Position numbers and translations under genes: made by a program
Source of the DNA: Pseudomonas brassicacearum
Lineage (GTDB): Bacteria > Pseudomonadota > Gammaproteobacteria > Pseudomonadales > Pseudomonadaceae
Reading direction: 5' to 3'
Assembly: GCF_003732265.1 (NCBI RefSeq)
Contig: NZ_MOBK01000002.1
Location: 496,001 to 560,000 of the forward strand
Length of the DNA stretch: 64,000 nucleotides
In this document: positions 53,688 to 63,726 of the stretch, piece by piece
Numbering within the stretch: position 1 is the stretch's first letter
Layout of the letters: every line of letters begins with the position of its first letter
The notes under the pieces: model-generated
What the model was told of the DNA's origin: nothing
Database searches by the model: none
Seen by the model: the letters and a program-made list of their open reading frames with translations, nothing else

Positions 53688-54679
53688 GCCGGGGCATTCT
53701 GTTGTTCGTCGCCCTGCTGGCGGCGGTGCTGATCCCGCTGCTGCTGGGTGGTAACCAGACCTGGTCGCGACTGCAAAGCTTTCCAGTGAGCTGGCTGCTG
53801 ATCATGTTCGGCATGATTCTGCTGTGCTGGGGGGTGAACACCCTGCGCCTGCGCCTGTTGCTGGGCGATCAGCGCGACAAGGTCAGCCCGCTCAAAAGTC
53901 TGGGCGTGGTCATGGCCGCCGAGTTTGCCTATTGCGCCACACCCGGCGGCAGCGGCGGGCCGCTGGCGATCATGGCGTTGCTGGCACGCAATGGTGTGCG
54001 ACCGGCCAGGGGCAGCGCGGTGTTCGCCATGGATCAACTCAGCGACCTGCTGTTTTTTCTCTGTGCGCTGAGCGGGATTTTGATTTATGCGCTGTTCCAG
54101 CACCTCAGCCAGCGCATGGAATGGTTACTGACCGTCAGCGTTATTTCGATGTTCGGCGGGTTGATCTGCTGCGTGATGGTCGCCCGCTACCATCGACTGC
54201 TGATTCGCCTGAGCGGGCGGTTACTGGCTCGCCTGAAGGTAAAAAGCACCACGCGCCTGCGCTGGGCACGAAAACTCCTGCACTTCCTCGCGGCATTCAC
54301 GGACACGTTGAAGTTGCCCGTGCAGACATTGATCACGGTGTTTGCACTGACCTGCGTGCATTGGGTGTTGCGCTACAGCGTGTTGTACCTGGCATTGCGC
54401 GGGCTGGGGGCGGATTTGCAGTGGGCCTGGTGCTTCTTGATCCAGATGCTGTCGCTCAGTGCAGGGCAATTCAGCCTGCTGCCGGGCGGTGCCGGGGCGG
54501 CGGAGTTGACGTCGGCAGCTCTGCTGGCGCCCATGGTGGGAAAATCAACCGCAGCAGCGGCGATTCTGATCTGGCGGGCGGTGACTTATTACTTCTACCT
54601 GATCGCGGGTGGCCCGGTGTTTTTGTTGATGCTGGGGCGGCCGCTATTAAGGAAGTTGATGAAGTTCAAGCAGGCTTGA
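53684..54679 (+). CDS. Lysylphosphatidylglycerol-synthase-type membrane protein (flippase-like)
   Basis: A 331-residue protein with about eight hydrophobic segments (for example LLFVALLAAVLIPLLLGG, SWLLIMFGMILLCWGV and WLLTVSVISMFGGLICCVMVA). The TPGGSGGPLAIMALL and SLLPGGAGAAE motifs match the LPG_synthase_TM/UPF0104 family. ATG overlaps the deacetylase stop (ATGA), so translation is coupled. Family members flip or extend lipids. Here it lacks any synthase domain. Ends 13 bases inside the convergent small gene. Confidence 0.88.
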   Translation: MSRGILLFVALLAAVLIPLLLGGNQTWSRLQSFPVSWLLIMFGMILLCWGVNTLRLRLLLGDQRDKVSPLKSLGVVMAAEFAYCATPGGSGGPLAIMALLARNGVRPARGSAVFAMDQLSDLLFFLCALSGILIYALFQHLSQRMEWLLTVSVISMFGGLICCVMVARYHRLLIRLSGRLLARLKVKSTTRLRWARKLLHFLAAFTDTLKLPVQTLITVFALTCVHWVLRYSVLYLALRGLGADLQWAWCFLIQMLSLSAGQFSLLPGGAGAAELTSAALLAPMVGKSTAAAAILIWRAVTYYFYLIAGGPVFLLMLGRPLLRKLMKFKQA

Positions 54680-54842
54680 TCTTGTCTTCGGGGTCTTGCT
54701 GTAACTGCTCCCACAACTCGGCAGCACCGGGAAATTCCGTACCGTCTTCCGGGCTCATGTCATCCGGGTCATAACGACTCAGACAACCCTCGCCCAGAGT
54801 GGCGGGCGCTTTGGAAGTGGCTTTATCCAGTGGATCGGCCAT
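54666..54842 (-). CDS. Small conserved protein, 58 residues
   Basis: An acidic protein starting MADPLDKATSKAPATLGEGC. A GAGGAGA Shine-Dalgarno lies about eight bases before the ATG at 54842. I recognise no named domain. The pattern GCLSRYDPDDMSPEDGTEFPG looks conserved rather than random. Its 3' end overlaps the flippase-like gene by 14 bases. Function is unknown. Confidence 0.72.
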   Translation of the reverse strand: MADPLDKATSKAPATLGEGCLSRYDPDDMSPEDGTEFPGAAELWEQLQQDPEDKIKPA

Positions 54843-54868
54843 GGTCAATCTCCTCAGTGCAGAAACGG

Positions 54869-54905
54869 CGAAGGGCCTGAAGCGATTGAACGCCCAGGCC
54901 CTTCG
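54869..54905. terminator. Hairpin between purU and the small gene
   Basis: CGAAGGGCCTG (54869-54879) and CAGGCCCTTCG (54895-54905) are perfect 11-base arms around a 15-base loop. No U-tract follows on the purU side, so its termination strength is uncertain. Confidence 0.5.
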
Positions 54906-54929
54906 AATTTCAACTGTAGTGCGCTGTAA

Positions 54930-55778
54930 TCAGAACACTACCGTCTTGTTGCCATGTACCAACACCCGGTCTTCCAGGTGATAACGCAGACCGCGCGCCA
55001 ACACCATCTTCTCGACGTCACGGCCGAAACGCACCATGTCTTCAATGCTGTCACTGTGGCTGACACGCACCACGTCCTGCTCGATGATCGGGCCGGCATC
55101 CAGCTCTTCGGTCACGTAGTGGCAGGTGGCGCCGATCAACTTCACGCCACGCAGGGAAGCCTGGTGATACGGCTTGGCGCCAACGAACGACGGCAGGAAG
55201 CTGTGGTGAATGTTGATGACCTTGTGCGCGTACTCGCTGCACAACGCCGGCGGCAGGATTTGCATGTAACGGGCAAGTACCACCACTTCAGCATCATGCT
55301 GTTTGACCAGTCGCGAGACTTCGGCGAACGCCGGCTCTTTGTCCTGTGGATTGACCGGCACATGGTAATAAGGAATGCCGTGCCACTCGACCATGCTGCG
55401 CAAGTCGTCGTGGTTGGAAATCACGCAGGAGATTTCGCAGTCCAGTTCATCGCTGTGCCAGCGGTGCAGCAAGTCAGCCAGGCAGTGGGATTCGCGGCTG
55501 GCCATCAACACCACGCGTTTTTTCTGCGCGGTATCGGTGATGCGCCAATTCATCGAGAACTCTTCAGCTATCGGCGCAAAGGCTTCGCGAAAGGCTTCGA
55601 TACCGAAAGGCAGCGAGTCGGCACGAATTTCGTGACGCATGAAGAACCAGCCACTGAGGTTGTCCGAGTGATGGCTCGCTTCGGTGATCCAGCCGTTATG
55701 TGACGCCAGAAAGTTACTGACTTTAGCAACGATGCCGACGCGGTCCGGGCAAGCAATCACCAGCCGAAAAGTGCGCAT
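54930..55778 (-). CDS. purU: Formyltetrahydrofolate deformylase
   Basis: A 282-residue enzyme. An N-terminal ACT domain (MRTFRLVIACPDRVGIVAKVSNFLASHNG) is followed by a formyl-transferase-like catalytic domain with NIHHSFLPSFVGAKPY (catalytic His motif) and ATCHYVTEELDAGPIIEQ. It hydrolyses 10-formyl-tetrahydrofolate to formate and tetrahydrofolate. The ATG at 55778 matches the family. Pseudomonas carries several purU paralogues, so which copy this is cannot be said. It connects to the one-carbon flow from the gcv operon. Confidence 0.95.
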   Translation of the reverse strand: MRTFRLVIACPDRVGIVAKVSNFLASHNGWITEASHHSDNLSGWFFMRHEIRADSLPFGIEAFREAFAPIAEEFSMNWRITDTAQKKRVVLMASRESHCLADLLHRWHSDELDCEISCVISNHDDLRSMVEWHGIPYYHVPVNPQDKEPAFAEVSRLVKQHDAEVVVLARYMQILPPALCSEYAHKVINIHHSFLPSFVGAKPYHQASLRGVKLIGATCHYVTEELDAGPIIEQDVVRVSHSDSIEDMVRFGRDVEKMVLARGLRYHLEDRVLVHGNKTVVF

Positions 55779-55859
55779 GAGGGGGAAACTCCAGAACTTC
55801 GCAAAGGCCGCCATTCTAGCGATTACGCAACAAAACTGCAGTATTGATGACGCCTTGCC

Positions 55860-56116
55860 TGGCACACGGTCTGCGGAGCCGCTCAGGAAAGCACCCGCTC
55901 CCCGCGCGGTGGTGATCTTTTAGTCGATATCAAGAGTCGATTTGTGAAGATCTGTGATGACTGCATCACACTATTTAATCAGCTCTTCAATTTGTGCCCT
56001 ATTCCTGACAACTAATTTAATTAAAACGCCGGTTAAATGTTTACTTGATGAAACACCCTGACTATTATTGCGGCACTGTCCCCCTGCCATCCAGTCTCCA
56101 ACATAAGGTAGTCCTC
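55860..56116 (+). promoter_or_regulatory. AT-rich region upstream of mvaT
   Basis: From about 55920 to 56060 the DNA is markedly A/T-rich, with several TpA steps (CTAATTTAATTAAAA near 56008-56024). MvaT-type proteins bind such DNA, so autoregulation is plausible but not shown. No gene is visible in this stretch. Confidence 0.4.
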
Positions 56117-56494
56117 ATGTCCTTGATCAACGAATATCGTGCCACCGAAGAAGCTATCAAAGAGCTGCAAGCCCGTTTGAAGAACCTGTCCCAAGACGAC
56201 AAACTGCAAACCGAGCTGGAATTCGAAGGCAAACTGCGCACCCTGATGGGCGAATACTCCAAGTCCCTGCGTGACATCATCGCGCTGCTGGATCCAGAGT
56301 CCAAATCCAAAGCGCCACGCGGCGGCGCAGTAAAAACTACTGGCACCAAGCGTGCTCGCAAAGTTAAACAATACAAAAACCCGCACAACGGCGAAGTCAT
56401 CGAAACCAAAGGTGGCAACCACAAAACTCTGAAAGAGTGGAAAGCCAAGTGGGGCGGCGACGTGGTTGAAGGCTGGGCTACCCTGCTGGGCTAA
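56117..56494 (+). CDS. mvaT: MvaT-type H-NS-like nucleoid protein
   Basis: A 125-residue protein starting MSLINEYRATEEAIKELQARLKNLSQDDKLQ. It has an N-terminal coiled-coil oligomerisation domain (about 1-60), a basic linker (GTKRARKVKQYKNP) and the C-terminal DNA-binding segment HNGEVIETKGGNHKTLKEWKAKWGGD with the AT-hook-like pincer. MvaT silences horizontally acquired AT-rich DNA. The start is the conserved one, with TAAGGT upstream. It could equally be named after a P. putida paralogue (TurA). Confidence 0.95.
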   Translation: MSLINEYRATEEAIKELQARLKNLSQDDKLQTELEFEGKLRTLMGEYSKSLRDIIALLDPESKSKAPRGGAVKTTGTKRARKVKQYKNPHNGEVIETKGGNHKTLKEWKAKWGGDVVEGWATLLG

Positions 56495-56532
56495 GCCGTA
56501 GCGCTTGTCACAAATAGAACGTGACAAAAAAT

Positions 56533-56559
56533 AACGCCAGCGAATGCTGGCGTTTTTTT
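56533..56559. terminator. Terminator of mvaT
   Basis: AACGCCAGC and GCTGGCGTT flank GAAT, followed by seven T. The converging sbcB gene has an A-rich tract on the other side, so it may serve both. Confidence 0.93.
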
Positions 56560-56592
56560 ATGCCTGCAATTCAGGCCTGTCTGTTTTCAATT

Positions 56593-58023
56593 TCAAAGAT
56601 TCAAACGTTTGCGTAATGCTTCGACATAATTTTGCCATTCATTGAGCACCTCTCGCTGAAACGATGTAGCAGTTCCATTCAATTGGGCCGTGGCTTCGGC
56701 AAAAGTATTCAGCGTATTGGGCGCCCCGCATTCGGGCAAAGTCAGACGCTGCTGACAGAACATTCGCCAGCGCTCTTGCTCCTCGAAATTCAACGTGTCG
56801 GGGAAGTTGCGTGCGCGATATCGAAACAATAATTCCGGCAAACGTTCGTCATCGAAAGGCCATTGTTCTTGTGATAATTGGACAGGGTCCGCAATTCGGA
56901 CTTGCTCACATAGACGCCGGTCCCGATCACCGATAAAACCATCGTATAACTGTTGCTCGGGATCCTGGCTCGGCGTGAAATCTTCGCCGGCATAAATCGC
57001 CGATACTTTATCTCGCCAAACTAGTTGTGCGTCGATTAGCCGCAGCGACCGTTCCTGATAAAGCGTCATGTCCAGCCCCAGACGTTGCTGATCGTCAGGT
57101 CGAAGTACCGACAACGGTGCGACCACCGGGCACTTGTTGATGTGAATAAGTTTAAGCGGCACCGGCAGTTCGCCTTCGGCCAGCTCATCGCGACGGGTGT
57201 ACAGCCGCTGACGCAAGGTGTCCGCGTCCAGATCCAGCAACCCCTGGGGATCCAGATGCAGGTCGCAGACAATCAAGGCGTTCTTGTTGCGCGGATGCCA
57301 GGCCAGGGGCAGCACCACGCCGACATAACTGCGCGCCGCCGAGAACCGCCCGGAAATATGCACCATCGGCTGCAACAGGCGAATCTGGTCCATCACCTTT
57401 TGTTTACTGCGCAACTTGAATAGCCAGTCATACAACTTCGGCTGTTTTTCACGAATGAGGCGCGCCAGTGCAATGGTGGCGCGAACGTCCGACAGCGCCT
57501 CGTGGGCATTGCCATGATCAATGTGGTTGGCGGCGGTCAGACGTTCGAGCTTGAGGGTCACACGCCCCTCTTCATCCGTCGGCCACACGAGCCCGTCGGG
57601 GCGCAAGGCATACGCCGCACGTACCACATCGATCAGGTCCCAGCGGCTGTTGCCGCCCTGCCACTCGCGGGCATACGGGTCGAAGAAGTTTCGATACAGG
57701 CTGTAACGGGTCATCTCGTCATCGAAACGCAGGGTGTTGTAACCCGCACCGCAGGTGCCCGGCGCCGCCAACTGGGCATGCACCCGGGTCATGAAGTCCG
57801 CTTCGCTCAAGCCCTGTTCAGCCAGTTTACCGGGGGTGATTCCGGTGATGGCGCACGCCGCCGGATGCGGCAGGATGTCCTCACTGGGCTGGCAGTAAAG
57901 GTTGACCGGCTCGTCTATTTCATTGAGATCGAAGTCGGTGCGAATCCCCGCCACTTGCAGCGGGCGGTCGCAACGGGGGTTGATGCCAGTGGTTTCATAG
58001 TCGTACCAGAAGATCGAGGTCAC
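56593..58023 (-). CDS. sbcB: Exodeoxyribonuclease I
   Basis: A 476-residue DEDD-family 3'-5' single-strand DNA exonuclease. Catalytic Asp8 and Glu10 lie in FWYDYETTGINP. HGNAHEALSDVRATI holds the late His/Asp pair. The SH3-like and helical C-terminal regions complete the normal length. It functions in recombination and mismatch repair. It converges with mvaT. Confidence 0.96.
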   Translation of the reverse strand: MTSIFWYDYETTGINPRCDRPLQVAGIRTDFDLNEIDEPVNLYCQPSEDILPHPAACAITGITPGKLAEQGLSEADFMTRVHAQLAAPGTCGAGYNTLRFDDEMTRYSLYRNFFDPYAREWQGGNSRWDLIDVVRAAYALRPDGLVWPTDEEGRVTLKLERLTAANHIDHGNAHEALSDVRATIALARLIREKQPKLYDWLFKLRSKQKVMDQIRLLQPMVHISGRFSAARSYVGVVLPLAWHPRNKNALIVCDLHLDPQGLLDLDADTLRQRLYTRRDELAEGELPVPLKLIHINKCPVVAPLSVLRPDDQQRLGLDMTLYQERSLRLIDAQLVWRDKVSAIYAGEDFTPSQDPEQQLYDGFIGDRDRRLCEQVRIADPVQLSQEQWPFDDERLPELLFRYRARNFPDTLNFEEQERWRMFCQQRLTLPECGAPNTLNTFAEATAQLNGTATSFQREVLNEWQNYVEALRKRLNL

Positions 58024-58204
58024 GGGCTGTTCCTGAACTGAAGATCGGCAAAGTCTAGGCGTTCACATCCCGCCCCGGCCAGTAATCTGTCATTCAATCA
58101 CCTCTGGCCACTCACCGTGCAATACATAGTTATGTCGTTTTCCCCCGAGAGGCTGCTAGCATCGGGTAGACATCGAATCCCGAACAGGCCACATAAGGTT
58201 GCCC

Positions 58205-58930
58205 ATGCTCGAGACCACAGCACTGCCAAGGAAAGCGACGCTGTCCCCGCCACTGGATACGCGGCATCAAGTCGAAACGCCCGAAGGCATTGACTTGCCA
58301 CTGCGCCCGGCCGGGTTGATGGTCCGTGCGCTGGCGTTCGCCATTGATTTAGGGATACGCGGGCTGATCCTCGGCCTGTTGTTTATCGTCCTGGCGTTTC
58401 TCGGAAAGCTGGGCGCCGGGCTGGGCTCGATCCTGCTGTTCGCGGTGAGCTGGTGGTACATGGTGCTGTTCGAAGTGCTCAATCAGGGCCGCTCGCCGGG
58501 CAAACAGTGGATGGGCTTGCGCGTGGTGCAGGACGACGGCACGCCCATCGGCTGGTCCGCTTCGCTGCTGCGCAACCTGTTGCGATTCGTCGACCTGCTG
58601 CCATTCGGTTACTTCCTCGGGGCCATCAGCTGCCTGCAACACCCGACCTTCAAACGCCTCGGCGACCTCGCCGCCGGCACGCTGGTGATCTACCGCGAGC
58701 AACCGCTCACCCGACCGCAACTGCCCGAAGCCACGCCCCTGCGCCCGGCCTTTGCCCTGACCCTGCCTGAACAACGCGCCATCCTCGGTTTCGCTGAACG
58801 CCAGGGTGAACTCTCCGAGGCACGGGCCCACGAACTGGCGTCGATCCTTGCTCAACCGTTGCAGGTGCCTGCGCCGCACGCGGTGGTCGCACTCAACGGC
58901 ATCGCCCGCGGCTTGTTGGGGCCCGCATGA
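58205..58930 (+). CDS. RDD-family membrane protein (first gene of MoxR operon)
   Basis: A 241-residue protein with an N-terminal cytoplasmic segment, three to four hydrophobic segments in the RDD domain (about 40-160), the NQGRSPGKQWMGLRV motif and a soluble C-terminal tail. The ATG at 58205 follows TAAGG, so it is preferred to a TTG two codons upstream. It opens a five-gene translationally coupled set with SpoIIM, DUF4129, DUF4350 and MoxR proteins. Function is unknown. Confidence 0.85.
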   Translation: MLETTALPRKATLSPPLDTRHQVETPEGIDLPLRPAGLMVRALAFAIDLGIRGLILGLLFIVLAFLGKLGAGLGSILLFAVSWWYMVLFEVLNQGRSPGKQWMGLRVVQDDGTPIGWSASLLRNLLRFVDLLPFGYFLGAISCLQHPTFKRLGDLAAGTLVIYREQPLTRPQLPEATPLRPAFALTLPEQRAILGFAERQGELSEARAHELASILAQPLQVPAPHAVVALNGIARGLLGPA

Positions 58931-59904
58931 AGCAAAGCCTTTTCGAAGCCAGCCACAAGGCCGAGTGGGAACAGTTTTCCCTGACACTGGATCGACTGGA
59001 GCGTGGCAAGGACGCGTCCCGGATCGCCGGTTTCCCCAAGGACTATCGGCAGCTTTGCCAACACCTGGCGCTGGCTCGGGAACGTGGCTACAGCAGTTTC
59101 CTGATCGACTCCTTGCAGCAACTCGCGCTGCGTGGGCATCAACAACTGTATCGGCACCGCAGCCGACTGGGCGCCAACATACTGGGCTTTATCCTGGCCG
59201 ACTTCCCGCGACTGGTGCGTGAACAATGGCGTTTTTTGCTGGCCGCCGGCCTGATGTTTTTTGGCAGTCTGATCAGCTTCGCGCTGCTGGTGTATCTGTT
59301 CCCGGACCTGGTCTACAACCTGATTCCGGCCGAGCAGGTCAGCGAGATGCAAAGCATGTACGACCCCGTCGCCGGCCATTTGGGACGCACGGCGGAACGC
59401 GCCGCGAGTGAAGACTGGGTGATGTTCGGTTACTACATCATGCACAACATCGGCATCGCCTTTCAGACCTTTGCCAGCGGTTTGTTCTTCGGTCTGGGCA
59501 GCGCGTTTTTCCTGCTGTTCAACGGCTTGATCATCGGTGCGGTGGCCGGGCACCTGACGCACGTCGGCTACGGACAAACCTTCTGGTCGTTCGTGATCGG
59601 CCACGGTGCTTTTGAACTGACGGCCATCGCCCTGGCCGGTGCCGCCGGCCTGAAACTGGGCTGGGCCTTGATCGCACCGGGACGCCTGCCCCGCGCCGAA
59701 GCGCTGCGACTGGCCGCGCGCAAGAGTGTGCTGCTGATCTGCGGGGTGATGTTGTTTCTGTTGATTGCGGCGTTTATCGAAGCGTACTGGTCGTCGATGA
59801 CCGCACCGGAGCCCATGACCAAATACCTGGTCGGCGCCGCGCTCTGGGCGTTGGTCGCGACGTATTTGCTGTTTGCCGGACGGATTCGCCATGCGCCTGA
59901 GTGA
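58927..59904 (+). CDS. SpoIIM-family membrane protein (stage II sporulation protein M-like)
   Basis: A 325-residue protein. The first 95 residues are soluble (KQSLFEASHKAEWEQFSLTLDRLERGKD). It then has about five hydrophobic segments, with the SpoIIM-like GHGAFELTAIALAGAAGLKLG. ATG overlaps the RDD stop (ATGA). Pseudomonas does not sporulate, so the name reflects a fold only. It is a regular member of MoxR-type operons. Confidence 0.88.
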   Translation: MKQSLFEASHKAEWEQFSLTLDRLERGKDASRIAGFPKDYRQLCQHLALARERGYSSFLIDSLQQLALRGHQQLYRHRSRLGANILGFILADFPRLVREQWRFLLAAGLMFFGSLISFALLVYLFPDLVYNLIPAEQVSEMQSMYDPVAGHLGRTAERAASEDWVMFGYYIMHNIGIAFQTFASGLFFGLGSAFFLLFNGLIIGAVAGHLTHVGYGQTFWSFVIGHGAFELTAIALAGAAGLKLGWALIAPGRLPRAEALRLAARKSVLLICGVMLFLLIAAFIEAYWSSMTAPEPMTKYLVGAALWALVATYLLFAGRIRHAPE

Positions 59905-61435
59905 CGCCACGGTTGTGATCCGCCCGCGCACCACCTGGGAAGCCATGGACCTGGGCGTGCTGATGAGCCAGCGCCATCGACGCCTGTTGATGACCAGCTG
60001 GGCCATGGTCACCTTGCCGATCTTCGCCCTGTTCACTGCAATCTTCTGGGATTCGCCGACCCTCGCCGTGTTCATCTTCTGGTGGCTCAAACCGGCGTTC
60101 GATCGCTTGCCGTTGTACATCCTGTCCAAAAGCCTGTTCGGCGAAACACCAACGTTAAAACAAGCGCTGCGCGAATGGCCGCGCCTGCTCAAGCCGCAAC
60201 TGCTGGCCAGCCTGACCTGGCGCCGCCTGAGCCTGAGCCGTAGTTTTGTGATGCCGGTGGTGCAACTCGAAGGCCTTCACGGTCACGCGCGCGAACAGCG
60301 CTTGCAGGTACTGCTGCAGCGCAATGCCGGTGCCGCGCAATGGCTGACGATTATCGGCGTGCACCTGGAGAGCGCGCTGTGGATTGGCTTGATGGTGTTG
60401 TTCTATTTGCTCCTGCCGCAGCAGATAGAACTCGACTGGAGCTGGCAGACCTTGATCACCGCCGCCGTGCAGGACTGGCGATGGCTGGAACATCTCATCA
60501 ATGCTTTTTACGTGTTGGTATTAATAGTCTGGGAGCCGATCTATGTGGCCTGCGGCTTCAGTCTTTACCTGAACCGCCGCACGGTGCTGGAAGCGTGGGA
60601 CATCGAACTGGTGTTCCGCCGTTTGCGCCAACGCCTCAGCACAACCGCCCTTACCCTGTTGCTGGCGGCCATCCTGTGGGTGCCGGGCACGCAACACGTC
60701 TGGGCCGCTGAGCCCGTCCTCACACCGGACAGCCCGCGCCTGCTCGATCAACCGCTGACCAGCCAGGCGTCAAAAGACAGCATCAAAGCCGTCCTCGACC
60801 AGCCACCGTTCAAGAACAAGGAAACGGTGACCCGCTATCGATTTGGCGAGGAAAAACCCGATACCAAAACCCCGGACAACAACAAGACACCCGAATGGCT
60901 GAAGGCGTTGCTAGCACTGCTCGACAACCAGCGTTTCGGCTTCCTCGCCACCCTGATTGAAGTGCTGCTGTGGGGCGCGGTGATCGGTGGCGTCGGTCTG
61001 TTGATCTGGCGCTACCGTGACTGGTTGCAGGCATTCGTCAGCCGTCGACCGGCATTGAAAAGCAAAGTCGCCCGTCCGATACCGCAGCAGGCGTTTGGCC
61101 TGGACCTCAACCGCGAAACCCTGCCCGACGACATTGCCGCCAGCGCCGAAAGCCTCTGGCAAACCGACCCACGCGCAGCCCTTGGCCTGCTTTATCGTGC
61201 CCTGCTCAGCCACTTGCTGCACGACCACCACATGGCGCTGAAAACCGCCGACACCGAAGGCGAAGTCCTCCAACGGGTCGAACAACTGCAACAACCGGCG
61301 TTGCTGGCGTTCAGCAAAACCCTGACCGGTCACTGGCAAAACATGGCCTACGGTCATCGTCTTCCACCCGCGCATTCACAACAGGAACTGTGTGACGGCT
61401 GGCGAACGTTGTTCGGCCCGGGAGCCGCCCATTGA
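59891..61435 (+). CDS. DUF4129-domain membrane protein
   Basis: A 514-residue protein with about four N-terminal hydrophobic segments. A periplasmic-looking stretch begins after the segment ending HVWAAEPVLTPDSPR. Another membrane segment lies near 360-382 (LATLIEVLLWGAVIGGVGLLIWRY), and the C-terminal DUF4129-like part has the motif DPRAALGLLYRALLSHLL. It overlaps the SpoIIM gene by 14 bases, so its start at 59891 (MRLSD) is inside it. Function is unknown. Confidence 0.85.
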   Translation: MRLSDATVVIRPRTTWEAMDLGVLMSQRHRRLLMTSWAMVTLPIFALFTAIFWDSPTLAVFIFWWLKPAFDRLPLYILSKSLFGETPTLKQALREWPRLLKPQLLASLTWRRLSLSRSFVMPVVQLEGLHGHAREQRLQVLLQRNAGAAQWLTIIGVHLESALWIGLMVLFYLLLPQQIELDWSWQTLITAAVQDWRWLEHLINAFYVLVLIVWEPIYVACGFSLYLNRRTVLEAWDIELVFRRLRQRLSTTALTLLLAAILWVPGTQHVWAAEPVLTPDSPRLLDQPLTSQASKDSIKAVLDQPPFKNKETVTRYRFGEEKPDTKTPDNNKTPEWLKALLALLDNQRFGFLATLIEVLLWGAVIGGVGLLIWRYRDWLQAFVSRRPALKSKVARPIPQQAFGLDLNRETLPDDIAASAESLWQTDPRAALGLLYRALLSHLLHDHHMALKTADTEGEVLQRVEQLQQPALLAFSKTLTGHWQNMAYGHRLPPAHSQQELCDGWRTLFGPGAAH

Positions 61436-62591
61436 GCCGGCGTTCAGGGTTGTTTGTCGGCATGGTCATCGCCCTGCTGGTCGGCGCACTGGGTATTTAC
61501 CTGTACCTGAAAGCCACGCCCTATCAGACGGAAATCGATCACGGCCCATCGCCTGAAGCGCAGGCCAATCCCTACCTCGCCGCTGAACACTTTTTGCGCA
61601 AGCAGGGCCTGACCGTCAGCCATGCCAACGGAATTGACGCGCTACCCACCCTCGATCCCCGTCAGCACAGCCTGCTATTGCTGGGTGACCGCTACAACAT
61701 GACCCCACGCCAGATTGATCAGGTGATGAACTGGACGCGGGCCGGTGGCCGCTTGTTGTTTGTCGCCCAGTCGTTGTGGGATGAAAAAACCGGCCAGAGC
61801 AACGACCTGCTGCTCGACCGTGTGCAGTTGCACCAGACCCTGAGCAAGGACCTCAAGGAGCCACCGCCCGGCATCCCGGATGATCCCTATCCCAAACTGA
61901 CCAAGCTGTATCTGGAAGATGAAGAAGCACCGGCCTACGCCAGCTTCGACACGGCATTTCATCTTGAAGACCCGAAGAACCTCGCGCAATCCTGGGCCAA
62001 CAGCGGCAAGGCCACGCACATGATGCAGCTCAACCACGGGCTCGGTTCGATCACCGTGGTCACCGACGCCGACCTGTGGAAAACCCCTGCCATCGACCAA
62101 TACGATAACGCGTGGCTGCTCTGGTATCTGACGGCGGACACAAGCGTGACGTTGTTGTTCAACACCGATCACGACAGTTTGCTGACCTTGTTGTGGCGTT
62201 ATTTCCCACAGGCATTGGTGGCCTTGATTGCGCTGATCGGATTGGCTTTCTGGCACGTTGGCGTACGCCAGGGTCCGCTGCAGGGTCCTGCCTCGCAAGA
62301 CCGTCGGCAACTCCAGGAACACCTGCGCGCCAGCGCCGATTTCATCTTGCGCCGCCAGGGCCAGCAGCACCTGTTGCAAGCCTTGCAACAAGACATCCTG
62401 CGCCGTGTACGGCGGCGTCATCCCGGTTTCGAACAACTCGGCGTTGCCGAGCAATGGCTGGTGCTCGCACGCCTCACCGGCCAACCCACACGCGCTATCA
62501 GCCAGGCCATGAGCCCGCGACCGAAGCAGCGGCTGTCCAGCGCTGACTTCAGCCGTCAGGTCGCCCACCTGCAAACCTTGAGGAACACGCT

Positions 62592-62595
<4 letters not shown>
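61432..62595 (+). CDS. DUF4350-domain protein
   Basis: A 387-residue protein with a TTG start overlapping the previous stop (TTGA). It has an N-terminal membrane segment (GLFVGMVIALLVGALGIYLYL) and a GATase-like DUF4350 domain with YLAAEHFLRKQGLTVSHANG, SLLLLGDRYNMTPRQ and GGRLLFVAQSLW, then a second membrane segment (about 265-284) and an Arg-rich cytosolic tail. Such proteins accompany MoxR operons. Function is unknown. Confidence 0.83.
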
Positions 62596-63593
<998 letters not shown>

Positions 63594-63613
63594 AAAAGCT
63601 CATGCGTACCACC

Positions 63614-63714
63614 CCTGTGGCGAGGGAGCTTGCTCCCGCTGGGCTGCGCAGCAGCCCCACGAAGAGCTTTCCAGCGCTGCGCACTGGAGCGGGAGCAAGC
63701 TCCCTCGCCACAGG
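63614..63714. repeat. REP-like inverted pair of a different family
   Basis: CCTGTGGCGAGGGAGCTTGC on the left and its inverted complement on the right (ending TCCCTCGCCACAGG), about 57 bases apart. Each arm contains the smaller palindrome GGGAGCTTGCTCCC. It lies inside the moxR-DUF58 gap, and its arms differ from the common GTGGGAGCGGGC type. Confidence 0.88.
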
Positions 63715-63726
63715 AACCGTGTTCCG

